DNA of 64,000 nucleotides from Amaurobius ferox (taxonomy: Eukaryota > Arthropoda > Arachnida > Araneae > Amaurobiidae). Position 1 is the first letter of the stretch; each line of letters begins with the position of its first letter. The DNA is taken from NCBI GenBank assembly GCA_951213105.1, contig OX578140.1:117969653-118033652 (forward strand). Reading direction: 5' to 3'. The translations under genes and the position numbers were made by a program. Below are positions 1 through 11,202 of the stretch, in pieces. Under the pieces are notes generated by a model. That model was given only the letters and a program-made list of their open reading frames with translations, was not told where the DNA came from and ran no database searches.

Positions 1-239
1 AAAGTACTCCGATCGCTATCCGACGCCTCTATAGCGCCATCTATTTCACAGCTGTAAAACTAAAACTTTATAATTTTGTTTGAGTATTTTATTTATAGAT
101 AATTAATTAATTGATATTATACGAATTTTCTGACCACACAAGAAACTACATATATCATTCTATCACTCGTACAAATTCCAAAAGGATTTGCACAGCCGTT
201 CTTTTGCGGTTATGATAATAGGAATGGCCTATACTTTAA
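1..239. other. AT-rich flank, nothing recognised
   Basis: No coding pattern, repeat or signal was recognised in this AT-rich stretch. Confidence 0.5.
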
Positions 240-299
240 CATGGGTGGAAAACGACCGAAAACCGCCTTAAGGCGGTTTTCGGTCGTTTTCCACCCATG
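240..299. repeat. Perfect 60-bp palindrome centred on TTAA
   Basis: The two 30-bp arms are exact reverse complements with no spacer. The outer ends read CATGGGTGG...CCACCCATG and the centre reads GCCTTAAGGC. The arms are G+C richer than the flanks, which do not continue the symmetry. It could be a remnant of a foldback element or an assembly or amplification artefact. No coding role is suggested, although it produces an apparent reading frame on the minus strand. Confidence 0.95.
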
Positions 300-630
300 A
301 CCGGTGCAGGGGCGCAAATGAGAAACTTCAAAAGGTATACGCAGAATTGGGAGTTTTGAAAGACATAATTTGGATTTAGAAGAGAAATTAAAGGTGTCCG
401 ATTAAAGAAATTTTGATAAATCGTTCGGTATACTGCAAAAGGTTTGATGAATGACATTCCATTTTTGGGTGTATAGGAATTCGAAAAAAAAAAAAAAAAG
501 GTTTTTTTTCTCCTTTTCGGGTTTTTAACGGGGATATTAGATAAAATTTTTGTATAGGTGTAATAAGATACAGAAAATGAATATTTGATAATACATGGCA
601 TGGCAATTCGGAGGGAAGATTAAATTTTAA
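300..630. other. AT-rich, nothing recognised
   Basis: The stretch contains A-run and T-run tracts near 485-510. The open frames on the minus strand here are low-complexity (Phe/Lys runs) and look like chance. Confidence 0.5.
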
Positions 631-840
631 GGATAGGAAACTTTTACGTGTGGATTGGAATAAAGATTAAGAAAATAAAGATTAAGATAAATTGGTAGAA
701 AATGAATATAAAATCTAAAGGAAAGGAGATTTTTACGTGTGAGTTAGAATAAAATAAAGGTTAGGATGAATTGGTAGAAAATGAATATAAAATCTAAAGG
801 AAAGGAAATTTTTACGTCTGAGTTGAATGAAAATAAAGAT
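631..840. repeat. Tandem repeat, about 80-90 bp unit, 2-3 copies
   Basis: Three copies of a block starting GGAAAYTTTTACGT occur near 636, 726 and 805. Copies two and three share GGTAGAAAATGAATATAAAA and flanking sequence almost exactly. Purine-rich and non-coding. Confidence 0.75.
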
Positions 841-1730
841 TAAGGATGATTTTATAGAGAATGTATATAGATATAAAAAAAAGTATTTCGGGGATAGTTA
901 AGGAAGTAAGAAATGTTTTTAATAAGGTTATGACGAGGTGTAAATAAATTTTTTCATGATAGGAATTTTTGTAATCGTTTAATGGTAATGTAATTTTTTC
1001 TGAGAGAGAGAGATTTTTCAATTTTTGAGTGTCTGTATGTATGTTCTTTGGCCTGTGTGTAAACTTATCTCCAGCAGTACGTCTGGAAAGATACGGACAA
1101 CGAGGAGCAGTGACATCTCTACAGCGGACTTACGAGAAGCGACACCCTATGCCAGATCCTGAGGTGCGATTGCAACCCACCGAAGCAGGGGCGTGCCAGA
1201 TACACCAGACTTGATGTACTGGACATCACACGGTACTCCGAGCTCATCCAGTGGCGTTAGGCCATATTTGGGACCATTTACACTATATAATATGATGAAG
1301 TGCAGTGAACCTCCATTCGTGTCACAACAACGTGTTTTTCCTGTATGAGGAGTACAAACTTTGCTAACTACAGTGTGTACGTAAAGTTCAATGACATTTG
1401 CTCAGACTTTAAACGTGGGAACGTGAACTATGAACTTGCTAGAAAACATGTGCTGGAGTTTTGGTGTTAACAGAATGAACTGGGCACAATAAAACTTTTG
1501 ACGTTCAACAAAACATTTAGGAAAAAACTGTTACATGATTTTGCAATCTGAATTTCAGAAATTATTATTATTATTACTTTGTTTTTTTATTGTATGGCTA
1601 ATATGTATTCTTTTTTTGAAGTGGATGTTTCAATGGTATATGTTGTTTTTATAGTTACAGTCTTTCTTTTGATACAGTGGGTTTTTTTTCCAAAAAAAAA
1701 AAAAAAGAAAACATAGGAAAGGAGAGTGAA
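841..1730. other. Unassigned sequence with a more balanced block at 1030-1460
   Basis: Around 1030-1460 the base composition is less AT-rich than the surroundings, but the longest frame (1029-1214, + strand) matches no family I recognise. There is a short ATT microsatellite near 1561. I see no supported gene. Confidence 0.35.
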
Positions 1731-2722
1731 TGTTACATAGTGTTTTACAAAAATATGTAACATTGCTAAAGAGTGGAGAAGATGGCGACCTACAAAAGAT
1801 GGCCCCTGGCTTTTCACGCAATAGGTATAAGGTTCCCTCCTGGCCACCCGCAAAGGGAAGGGTCAGTGGAGCTTGGACTGCATGTGGGTGGTCCAGCACA
1901 AGATGAAGGAAGACGCATCCGGGGGGTAAGCGGTCGTTGGGGGCGCAGTTAAGCCCGGGGGTTCACGCAGGAGCGTGGGATCCCAGCCAGCAATAATTCA
2001 GGGGACTGACCAAGCCCTGCTGTCACGGACTGGCCACTGAGAGTGGAAGCCAAGTGTCCACCAGTAATATTTAGGGGGCTTAAATCCTGTCAGCAAATAA
2101 TATTTGAGAGGGAGGAGACTTGATATTACAAGTTTTTGGAGAGAGTTTTTTGCAAAAGGAGGAATCGTGAGTGCCTCTTGCGAGCTGGTGAAGTGAGTTT
2201 GGTTTTTCAATAGTTGACGGAGCAAAAAGATGCTCCTTCCGAACTCCAAGATGTCACCGCAGCCGAGCCCTTGCTGACCCGGAGCCGAAGGTAGGCCTAT
2301 TGGATTTTCATGCATTTACTTAGATTTTGAATTTCTCCTCTCTCGATTTTTGCTTCTTAAGGAAATTAATGTTTTCTTCGACACGTCAAAGATTTATGAT
2401 GTATTTGGGATTTTTATTCAAATAGAATTAATTTTAAGAGGTTTTATGATGTTTTTGATACTTTGCTATGTCTTCGTACTTTAAGGGAGTAACTTGTGTT
2501 TCACTTGGGAGCTCATGTGTTTTGAGCAAAACTTCTTCATGTTTTTATTTTTAAATGTTAATTTTGTAAATAAACTTGTTATTTTGTTATTTTAAATCTA
2601 ATCCGTGTCCTCATTTCAAATCTTATTAATTACTTCTTAATTTTCAGTTTTAACCACTTGAGATCAATTATAGGCCGTATTTTAGCGTTCAAATCGAACG
2701 TGAGGTGAATCACCTCGTAACA
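1731..2722 (+). other. GC-richer block, possible solo LTR (weak)
   Basis: A block that is much less AT-rich than its surroundings covers about 1780-2320, followed by an AATAAA at about 2570. The outer limits read TGTTACATAG at 1731 and CTCGTAACA near 2722. A TGTTAC...GTAACA frame with a polyadenylation signal near its 3' end is the layout of a gypsy-type solo LTR. However, I see no flanking target duplication and no matching second copy. It could equally be a non-coding exon, since GAAG|GTAGGC near 2290 resembles a splice donor. Confidence 0.25.
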
Positions 2723-3239
2723 GATTTCTATAAAAATGGAAAATTTGAATTTTTAAAACAGTTTTTTAATACTTCACGCGGAAGCATAAAGAACATGCAC
2801 GATATTTAGTATAAAGTTGAATAAAAAAGATGCTGCGTCCTGCATCCACTTCTCTGAAATTCATATCTTGATTGATTTTTTCAAAATATTGCTTACCCAT
2901 TTTGATGTGAATAACGTCTATGGTTTCTCTGGCGGAAAAGCGGAGCTTTACGAAAATGTAAATACTTTAGACGCTTATAACCCCGAGTCTAATAAAAATG
3001 TAAATAATTTTTCTTGTTTGGTAGGAAATAGCGTTCAGATTATGCATATATTAAAACAATTTCAATGTTGTAAAATTTTAACCTTTTTTTATGAAAAAAC
3101 TTTAAAAAAAATTTCTCTCTGAGCGAGTAGTTTTCCTTTTTCATTTTACTAGCTTTCATTTAAAATACATAGTGAAATATAAAAAATAGATATAAAGAGT
3201 AAACTACAAAAATGTGTATTAGAAAATTTAGTATTAAAA
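2723..3239. other. Unassigned AT-rich sequence with an unrecognised 101-codon frame
   Basis: A + strand frame at 2817-3122 is open for 101 codons. It has no recognisable motif and a composition like random AT-rich DNA. It is not supported as a gene. Confidence 0.3.
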
Positions 3240-3790
3240 TCTATATTTATTATTTAAGAAGCTCCTACAGTTTTCGAGTCATTGTCTTGTCAAGTTAAAA
3301 AAGATTGGGAGTTTTCCCGTTTTTCAAATTTGTAACGCCTATAAGCTTAAAAACTAACAGAGCTAGCTTTGAACATTAGGCAAGAATGTGTACCTCTTTG
3401 AAAACCCTGCAGGTGTATATAATTAGAATTTGGATAGAGTTCTTTTTTTTTTAAATAACTTGTCCGATTGTGTTTGTAACAAACGATTTTTTTTTCACTC
3501 GAAATATTTTCGAAAATAAAAAAATAGGTATAAACAGTAAGTGATGAAAATATGTATAAGAGAATTTATTTTCTAAATCTATATTTTTTAAAAAAGCTCT
3601 TATAGTTTTCGAGTAACCGACTTTTCACGTTGAAGAAGTATTAAAATTTTATGTTTTTCAAGTTTGTAATATGCTTATATCTTCAATATTTAAGTGATAG
3701 CTATAAATAATAAGCAAGAATTTGTATGTTTTTGAAAACCCTATAAATGTATATAATCCGATTTTGGATCGAGTTTTTTTTTTTTTTTTT
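3240..3790. repeat. Diverged tandem duplication, about 335-bp period
   Basis: The segment with GCTCCTACAGTTTTCGAGT near 3260 recurs near 3593 as GCTCTTATAGTTTTCGAGT. Further downstream the copies keep matching in order (GTTTTTCAA..TTTGTAA, GCAAGAAT.TGTA, TTGAAAACCCT, TGGAT.GAGTT). The phrases resemble the hairpin repeat family found elsewhere in the window. Confidence 0.55.
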
Positions 3791-3899
3791 TGTTATTAGG
3801 AAAATTGAGTTTTATTTTAAAAATGTTATTTACTTAAAACCGTTTGAGGCTCTTTCGGACTGGAGCTACCGCCGATTTTTTTTTTCTTTTTCGTTTTAT

Positions 3900-4610
3900 T
3901 TTCAAATATTTTTCTTGAAATATATGTTCTCGATATATTGCACTTTTTTAAAACAATGTATCAAAAAATTACATAAAATTAAACATTATAAACTACTGTG
4001 AAATATATTTACTTTTACATGTAGTATTCTGCGCTAAATTTTTTTAACATCATTCTCGTGGGTCTAGTACGTTCCATTCACGACAGAAGATACATTACTT
4101 AATAATTTTGACGCCTAACAATTCGTCAACAGTCATTTATATATAAGAAATGCCCTTATCTCTGTCTGTATGTAACGCTAGGCGAGATATGTGGCGTACG
4201 TAGTGACTTATTTAGCTTTTGACTTATTTAGTGGTGTCTTATTTAGCAAAAGAACACCAGCTTTGATATTTTGCCCCAGATTAAAGTAAACATTGTTAAA
4301 ATCGAACAAAAAAATGAAGTTTAGTTAACAAAAATGACGCCACAATGGTGAGTTAATTATTGAAATATATGTAGACTATTGCTTATTGCGTATGCTATCA
4401 ATATTGATAATTGTCCATTTAGAGTTGTGCGAAACATAAATTAATTGGGTACTTCGAAATAATTTTACATGTTGTCATCGAGAAAAGCGCCCATTGTTGC
4501 AATTTAACATTACAAACATTGTGCCGTAACGTAGATCTTATACATCATGTGAAAAAAGTGCATTCATTGTACTATTTATGGTAAGTTATGTCCTGCCCAC
4601 ATCAACATTT
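3900..4610 (-). repeat. Hairpin-repeat family, diverged copy A
   Basis: It shares ordered landmarks with the copy at 38581-39537: TCTTGARATATTGCAC, CATTCTCGTGGRTCTAG, GTTCCATTCAYGA and CAGTCATTTAT. It ends near 4600 in the element's usual outer sequence (TGCCCACATCA). The hairpin terminus typical of the family is not visible here, so the copy is truncated or decayed. Confidence 0.5.
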
Positions 4611-6765
4611 CTTTATTTGCGCTGGATTTTACGAAACTGATGTAGTATAACTTGATAACAATTTTAAAACTTCTACAGTTTTCTTTTACAAGTTATTCTA
4701 AAATGTTTCCTAAAATTTCTTTAAAAATCATGTTTATATTAATGTGAAATTATTACATAAGTTAGGAGCAGAAGTTATTATTTAGCATTAGATATTAAGT
4801 TAGGAGCAGACCAATCATTAAAACGAATCTTAACAATAACTTCGAAGAATTGTGTGATTTCAGATAATAAGTATTAATAAATGGTATTTTAACACTTTAA
4901 ATTCATAGCGTAATTCAAATGATATCGTATTCTCACATACACAATGAACCGGGGACACTTTAAATTTTTATTACAATAAAAATTATTTTTAAAATATACT
5001 CTATTTAAGTGTTCTGTTATAAACCATTATATGCACCTATGAAGCTTGGCTTGGGCAACAAAATGAAAACACTTCGGGGACGGGGTCTTTTCCTTTCAAG
5101 CCCTTCGAGGTGTAATCAAGTTCTTTGTTCAAGCCTTGAAGCGGCACCCCCCATAGCGGCACCACTATCGGAATTGACGCTTCGAGGCAGACATGTGTGG
5201 ATCGTTGAGGCAAGTGGCACCAATTAGGGACGGAAAATTTATGGCTCTATTTTTGTGAAAAACAAGAAAACGTTTGAGTTCAGTTTGCTTTGAAAGCGAA
5301 TCCATGCTAAAACCCTCTTCTTTGTTGTTACAACAGAGTAGATCTACTAGTCACACAGAGGCGTCAAGCAATCCATGCGACTGCTTGGGGCTTCAAAACT
5401 AGAAAATAAATTTCTTTTTTTCTCCTTTTTTTCTTCTTTTTTATATTTTTTTAAGAATTAAATAATAAGAATTTTAAGAATTAAATATAACTTTTGTCTG
5501 AAGCTAATTATTGCAAAGTCGCATATGATCACTAATTTGCCCCTCTTACGTTTTCCTTTATTATTTCGTATTATTCTGAAATTTACCTTCATTTAGATTT
5601 CAGTAGTTGTAATCTGAATAGGGTTTGAAGTTGATAAGGCAGAATCAGTAACACCTTTTATTAGTTATTATTCGCTTTTGTATATTTTGTGGTTGCAGGG
5701 GCCCCATAGAGCCTACTAGGCCTCGGTCTAAAACCTTTTGTCTAATCTGTGTTCCTTCTTCACCTTGCCCAAACTATAACTATCGGCCTTTTAGCAATAG
5801 ATCAATTAGCAAAATTATGACTATTATTTTGGCCGAAAAGTGGCGTAGTTACAATTTTAGGGCCTAGAAGCAACATCTTTAGTCGGCCTTATTTTTTACA
5901 GCCCCCACCCCTCCTACGCTATATTTCACATTCGGTTTTAGGAGCCCACTATACAATATTTGCCATTCGATGTGAGGCTCCCATATAGAGATAGAACTCT
6001 GAACAGCGACATTTTTTCAAAGGTTCCTAAGTTTTAGGGCCCCAAAGTATCTATTGTATATGTTATGATCATCTGCTGGAAACAAGCCTATCAAAATAGA
6101 TTTTCCAAGACTCAGATTTCTTTAAGTCATCATAGTCATCGTATGATGTATGACAGTCATAATTGTTGGTCATGCCTGACTGATATATAATGCCCAAGGC
6201 CGCCAACTGGGGGGACAAAAAGATGCATTGCATAGGGATCTGGAAGACTTGTAGGTCCGGACCGCATAAGCAGTTCATGAAAAAAGGCCATTAACTTGTA
6301 ACATAGGGAGTACTAAGGGGCCACACATTTGCTGCATAGGGGTCCAAATATTCTGTCGGCGATACTATTCATACTTAAAGAAATAAGACATTAATAATTA
6401 AATGAAGTCAGTTTATGCGTGCGGGAATTTCATGAAGTGTTTTAGGTGCAGAAAGCCTTCAATGCATTTAAAATTTTCTGACAAATTTATTAAAAGTCTA
6501 CTTGACTGGGTATAAACATTGCAGGCTAATACACAAGCTGAATAAGGCTAGATTACAGAATGATAAAAGCATGTTTGATACTGAAAATTCTGCTGTCTCA
6601 AACCCTGTTCTCTGACAATGACAAAGAGAGGCCTTGAAATGACGGTTTTCATGCAACAAATATTTATGTACAAGATTTTATTGAGAACTGAAATTAAGCT
6701 TTTGAATTGTACTAAGTACTAACTTTCAAATGGTTAAAACAACTTCGATAGTCCTTGAAAAAAAA
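4611..6765. other. Unassigned AT-rich sequence
   Basis: A less AT-rich stretch at 5040-5420 and a pyrimidine-rich tract near 5412-5445 stand out, but no gene, RNA or repeat boundary is recognisable. The short frames at 5009-5227 (+) and 6069-6278 (minus) show no known motif. Confidence 0.35.
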
Positions 6766-8290
6766 AATCTGATGCCAGCAGCACATGACTTTCCTTGCAG
6801 ACTGAAACTCATGTTTTCTTTATTTCCCTAATAATTCATTAGATTGAGTTTAATTGCCCCAAATAACACTCAATTTGCATTTTTAATACAATTTTTGTTT
6901 TTATTTGGTAATTGGATATTTTTCAGAAATCGGATAACAAAAACGCAAGAAATCTCAAATATCTTGAGAACAAGAATTAAAACTATGAAACAAGAATTTA
7001 ATTTTTAATTGGTATATTTGAGCATAAGTAGTCTTTTGTGTTTTTTAGATTTTTGCGGGCCATTTCGTAAAAAAAGGCAGGTTGTTCTTTTCCGAATCGT
7101 ATCAAAATCTAATCAGCACCAGAGTATCCTACAAGTAATTTATCTACCAAATTTTGTGAAATTTGGTGAATTAATATTTTAGCTAGAGTGGACACATGAA
7201 TTTTTTACTGGACATCTCACAAAAAAAGACGGTTTCTGTTTTTACGAATCCTACCAAAAACTAATCAGCACCAGGGTCTCACCCAAGTGACTTACCTACC
7301 AAATTTTATAAAATTCGGTCCATTAGTTTTTAGTTAGAGTGGATACATACATTGCACAGACAGACACATACACAGACGTCACGCTAAAAATAGTTTTTTC
7401 GTATTCTAGAGGTCTCGAAACGTGTAGATCCGTCGAAAACTCGAGTTGTGATTTTCGGCATGATTCCAATACTTTCCCTTTACATTACCATGTATTGCAG
7501 GGAAAGTAAAAATCTGATGTGGGCAGCACATGACTTTCCCTGCAGACTCAAATTTATTTTTTCTTTGTTTCTTTAAGAACTCATTAAATTGAGTTTAATT
7601 GCACAAAATGACACTAAATTTGCATTTTTAATTCAATTTCTGCTTTTATTTGGTAATTGGACATTTTTCCAAAGGCGGCATAAAAAAATGCGAAAAATCT
7701 CAAATATCTTGAGAATGGTTAGTCCTAATCTAATGGAGTTGGTCTTATTCTTTTCTTCGTTAAACATTACGTATTAAACAAGCATTTAATGGATATATTT
7801 CAGCATACGTAGTTTTTTATTTTAGATTTTGGCGATTTTTGCGGGCCATTTTGCAAAAAAGGCAGTTTATTTTTTTTTAAATCATACCAAAATCTAATCA
7901 GCACCAGCGTGATCCCCAAGCGACTTATGTACCAAATTTTGTGAAATTTGGTCCATTAGATTTTCAGCTAGAGTGGATACAAGCTTTTACTGGCCATTTC
8001 GCAAAAAAAGGCGGGTTCTTTTATCCCAAATCGTACCCAAAACTAATCAGCACCAGATTCTCTCACAAGTGAATTACCTACCAAATTTTATGAAATTCGC
8101 TCAATTAGTTTTTTAGTTAGAGTGGATACAAAATCTGTACAGACAGACACACACACAGATGTCACGCTAAAAATAGTTTTTTCGTATTCTAGAGGTCTCG
8201 AAAAGTGTAGATCCGTCGAAAACTCGAGTTGCGATTTTCGACATGATTTCAATACTTTCCCTATACATTACCATGTATTGCAGGGAAAGT
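6766..8290 (+). repeat. Hairpin-repeat family, two head-to-tail units (locus B)
   Basis: Unit boundaries are near 6766, 7507 and 8290. Each unit starts with ATCTGATG..GGCAGCACATGAC and TTTCC.TGCAGACT. It carries two internal subrepeats of about 150 bp (GGCCATTTCG.AAAAAAGGC ... AATCAGCACCAG ... CCAAATTTT.TGAAATT.GG ... AGAGTGGATAC). It then runs through CAGACAGACAC and GTAGATCCGTCGAAAACTCG and ends in a stem whose arms are TACTTTCCCT and AGGGAAAGTA. No coding capacity is evident. The transposon class is unknown. Confidence 0.85.
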
Positions 8291-10006
8291 AAAAACTGAC
8301 ATGGGGAGTTCTCTTTTTGTTTGAGTGTCAGATTACTTTTAAGTTTTGCCTATACATATTACGATTTCTGAATAAAAATTGCCGGCGGTTTCTTTGTGAA
8401 ACAGTAGTTTACGGCCAGTCGTTTATGGATACTGATAATCAACTCTTAGCATACAAATATAAATATGCAATTATTTGTTAATAATTTATATGTATTGAAA
8501 TATATAATAGTAACTAGTATGGTTTATAAATGATAATGAGTAATTGTGTTTTTTGTGAGCCCCCATGAATTTCACTTTAGTTCATCTTCAATTTCATCTG
8601 TGGCTACGGCCCTGAACCATTGAATTTACCGGATTACAGGTCACTAAGGGAACTTAAAAGATTTTATTTTCAATTGTCTGAATTATCTTAATTTCATATA
8701 TATAAATGTTATCTCACAAAGTTGATTAAAAATCGAATTTCTTTTATTAGGGATAGGCGCCTTCAAAAGTCATTTTCACTACACCTGATTTTAATTCCAC
8801 ACGGCAGCCCTAAGCAATTGTCTATAATTGCCCATACCGGGCAAATATAGACAAAATTGCCCATGAATATTTTCCTTATTGTATTTATCTATACCTAGCT
8901 CATAACTTTATCTTAACATCTGTGCTCGAGTTGGGTTGTGAGTCATTACGATTGATAGTGCATATCGTTTTTAAATTTCCATATTAGTTATATATATATA
9001 TATGTATTAAAAAACGGTACAATTAAAAATACATCTACTTATTGCGCTAGTGCAGCACATAAATAAGATGATATTTATAAGTAATAAAGATGAATTATAA
9101 TAGAATTATTGAAGAGAAACAGTAAATCAATTGTTTCGAATTTACAGATTATCAGATAAAAAGTTTCATCAATTACATATAACAACCTTATTCAAACTAG
9201 TAAATTATACTTTTATCCATTATATTTGGTTAGCAGTATAGTAAAAAGTTTAGGGTAACACAGAGTTATTCATGCACTTTGTCATGTCTAAATCACTATA
9301 GAATTTTAATAATTTTCCAATTTTTCCCTTTTATTTACTACCTGATACTTATGGTTATATATTCTTTTATTACGCATTTCGTTATACTTGTATCAACTAA
9401 TAGAGCATTTTGCCAGGAGATAGATGTAAGGAATCGGTGGAAGGCGGAAGGCCTTGTCTAATTTCTGTAATCGATTCTCTATTCAATACATATTTTATTA
9501 TTTTTTTATTTTTATTTTATAGTGTTAATAATGATTATCATTTTTATCTATATGTATTAATAAGCACTCGTTGTATTTTTAATGCAGATAATCTGGTTTT
9601 TACACTTTCTAATATACTTTAGAATGGATTTACTATATACAATTATTATTATTATCTTTATGAAAGACAGATAGAATACGATAAAAGTACGATGCAGCCT
9701 TTGTAATCCTAAGGCACTGTTTGTGTTTTTGCTCATATTCAGACATAATTTTGACATAATTTGGGGTTCCTACGCAGCGAGTGTGCCCCTATTTAAAACA
9801 TGTTATTGACTTTTTTTCATGTAAACTGTTTATAAGATTCAGGCATCCCTACCCACTATGCATTTCATCCTTTGCCCTCCTCAACAGAATGAAGAAAGCA
9901 ATAATACATAGATGTGCGTTCATAAATAAATAAATGCTCTCGCGGACTGTGTATTGACGAGAAGGTACTTTGAGACGCTACTTAAATTTTGGTTGTCCGT
10001 TCATAA
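8291..10006. other. Unassigned AT-rich sequence
   Basis: A short TA microsatellite lies at about 8990-9003. Several 60-70-codon frames between 9279 and 9757 are AT-driven. Nothing further is recognised. Confidence 0.4.
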
Positions 10007-10720
10007 TCTATCTATCTATATATACCAATTGCCAACTGTCCTTCTGTTTGTCCGTCATGCTTTTTTTAGGCACTTTCCGAATACATAGAGGCTTGCAATT
10101 TGGTACACGGGTCGATTGTTCGATAAAATCACCTAAAAAAAATCGAATTTTTCAAAAATTTTGTGTAGAGGGCTGCTCCACACCAACATGTTAGAAAAGT
10201 GGAATGATTGGAAAGCATACTTTGCAATGAGATAGAGACTTCAAATTTAGTGTATGGGTAAACCGTTCGAGATGAAGAAAGTGTGCAATTTCAGATTTCC
10301 AGTATTTGTTACTTTAGGGGGTGTCACACACCAAAATGTCCGATTTACCTAATAAATGATAACCGCCTACATTAAAATTTGATTTATGGGCTAATAATTT
10401 AATATAAACCCAAGGCGAATAGAATTTTTCATAAATGTTCATTTAAACGGGTGATTCACATAAAATGTTCGAAAGGTGAAATGATGACATTTGCATGCTT
10501 CAGTATGAGATATAAACTTAAAATATATGATGTACGGGTAGATAGTTCGAAAGGAAGAAAGTGAGCAATTTCAGGCTTCCAATACTTCCTTCGTCAGGAG
10601 GTTCCTCACACCCAAATTTTCGATTTTCCGAATAAATGCGATACGTGAATTATTAAAAAATGTACGTTAATCGGGGTTGCTTATTGTGAGACCGTTGATT
10701 TACAACGGGTATTCGGCTAG
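10007..10720 (+). mobile_element. Non-autonomous Helitron-like element
   Basis: The left end begins TCTATCTATCTATATATACC directly after host A. The right end is CTAG followed by host T at 10721. About 10 bases before the CTAG there is a 6-bp stem, CCGTTG and CAACGG, with loop ATTTA. A TC start, a CTAG/CTRR end, a 3' subterminal hairpin and insertion between A and T without target duplication are the known Helitron hallmarks. At 714 bp with no Rep/helicase frame it is non-autonomous. The inside has phrases (TCTGTTTGTCCGTC, GGCTTGCAATTTGGTAC) repeated in diverged form near 10101, 10245 and 10530, suggesting internal duplication. Confidence 0.75.
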
Positions 10721-11202
10721 TAAACACCTATTTATGTATTAGTCAAAAAAGCACGGTAATATTTACATCCGTTTGCGTCAACATACTTATGTGAAACTGC
10801 TTTTTTTGCTTTCATCATTATAAAAACCGAACATTTTTAGATAAACTAGAAGTTAAGATGATCTCAGAGAAACGATCTCAAATATAAATCGAAAAATGGA
10901 GAGCTTTCAAACTCAAATTTCTCATTTGGACTGTCAAATATTGTATGTAATTTTTCTTTTCTACTAATAACATTCGTTTTTTGTTTCAATATATAAATAT
11001 ATAGATTTAAGCTCAACTTTCCCATTAGGACTGTGCAAACAAGTGCAAATTTTTATTAACAGCATTTTCTTGTTTCAATAAATTCTACTATTTCTAGCTA
11101 GACGAAGTATTTACTTTAAATTGATAAAATTAACTAATATTGGCGAATGCAAAATAAATACTTTTAAAAATCTATATTTAATTATAATTTTTAATCCCTT
11201 TT
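10721..11202. other. Unassigned AT-rich sequence
   Basis: Nothing recognised beyond two short similar phrases (ACTGTCAAAT/ACTGTGCAAA contexts near 10930 and 11030). Confidence 0.4.

Noticed and set aside
236..601. A 121-codon minus-strand frame as a gene
   Set aside because: It consists of palindrome sequence plus translated A/T runs, with no domain or splice context.
1731..2722. A confident gypsy solo LTR
   Set aside because: The TGTTAC/GTAACA ends and AATAAA are suggestive, but the flanking bases do not form a target duplication and there is no second copy, so it is kept only as a weak call.
2817..3122. A 101-codon + strand frame as a host exon
   Set aside because: No motif, no splice context and AT-driven composition.
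6766..8290. CRISPR-like or satellite array
   Set aside because: The units are 740-780 bp with fixed ends and internal subrepeats in a eukaryotic genome. There are no short identical repeats with unique spacers.
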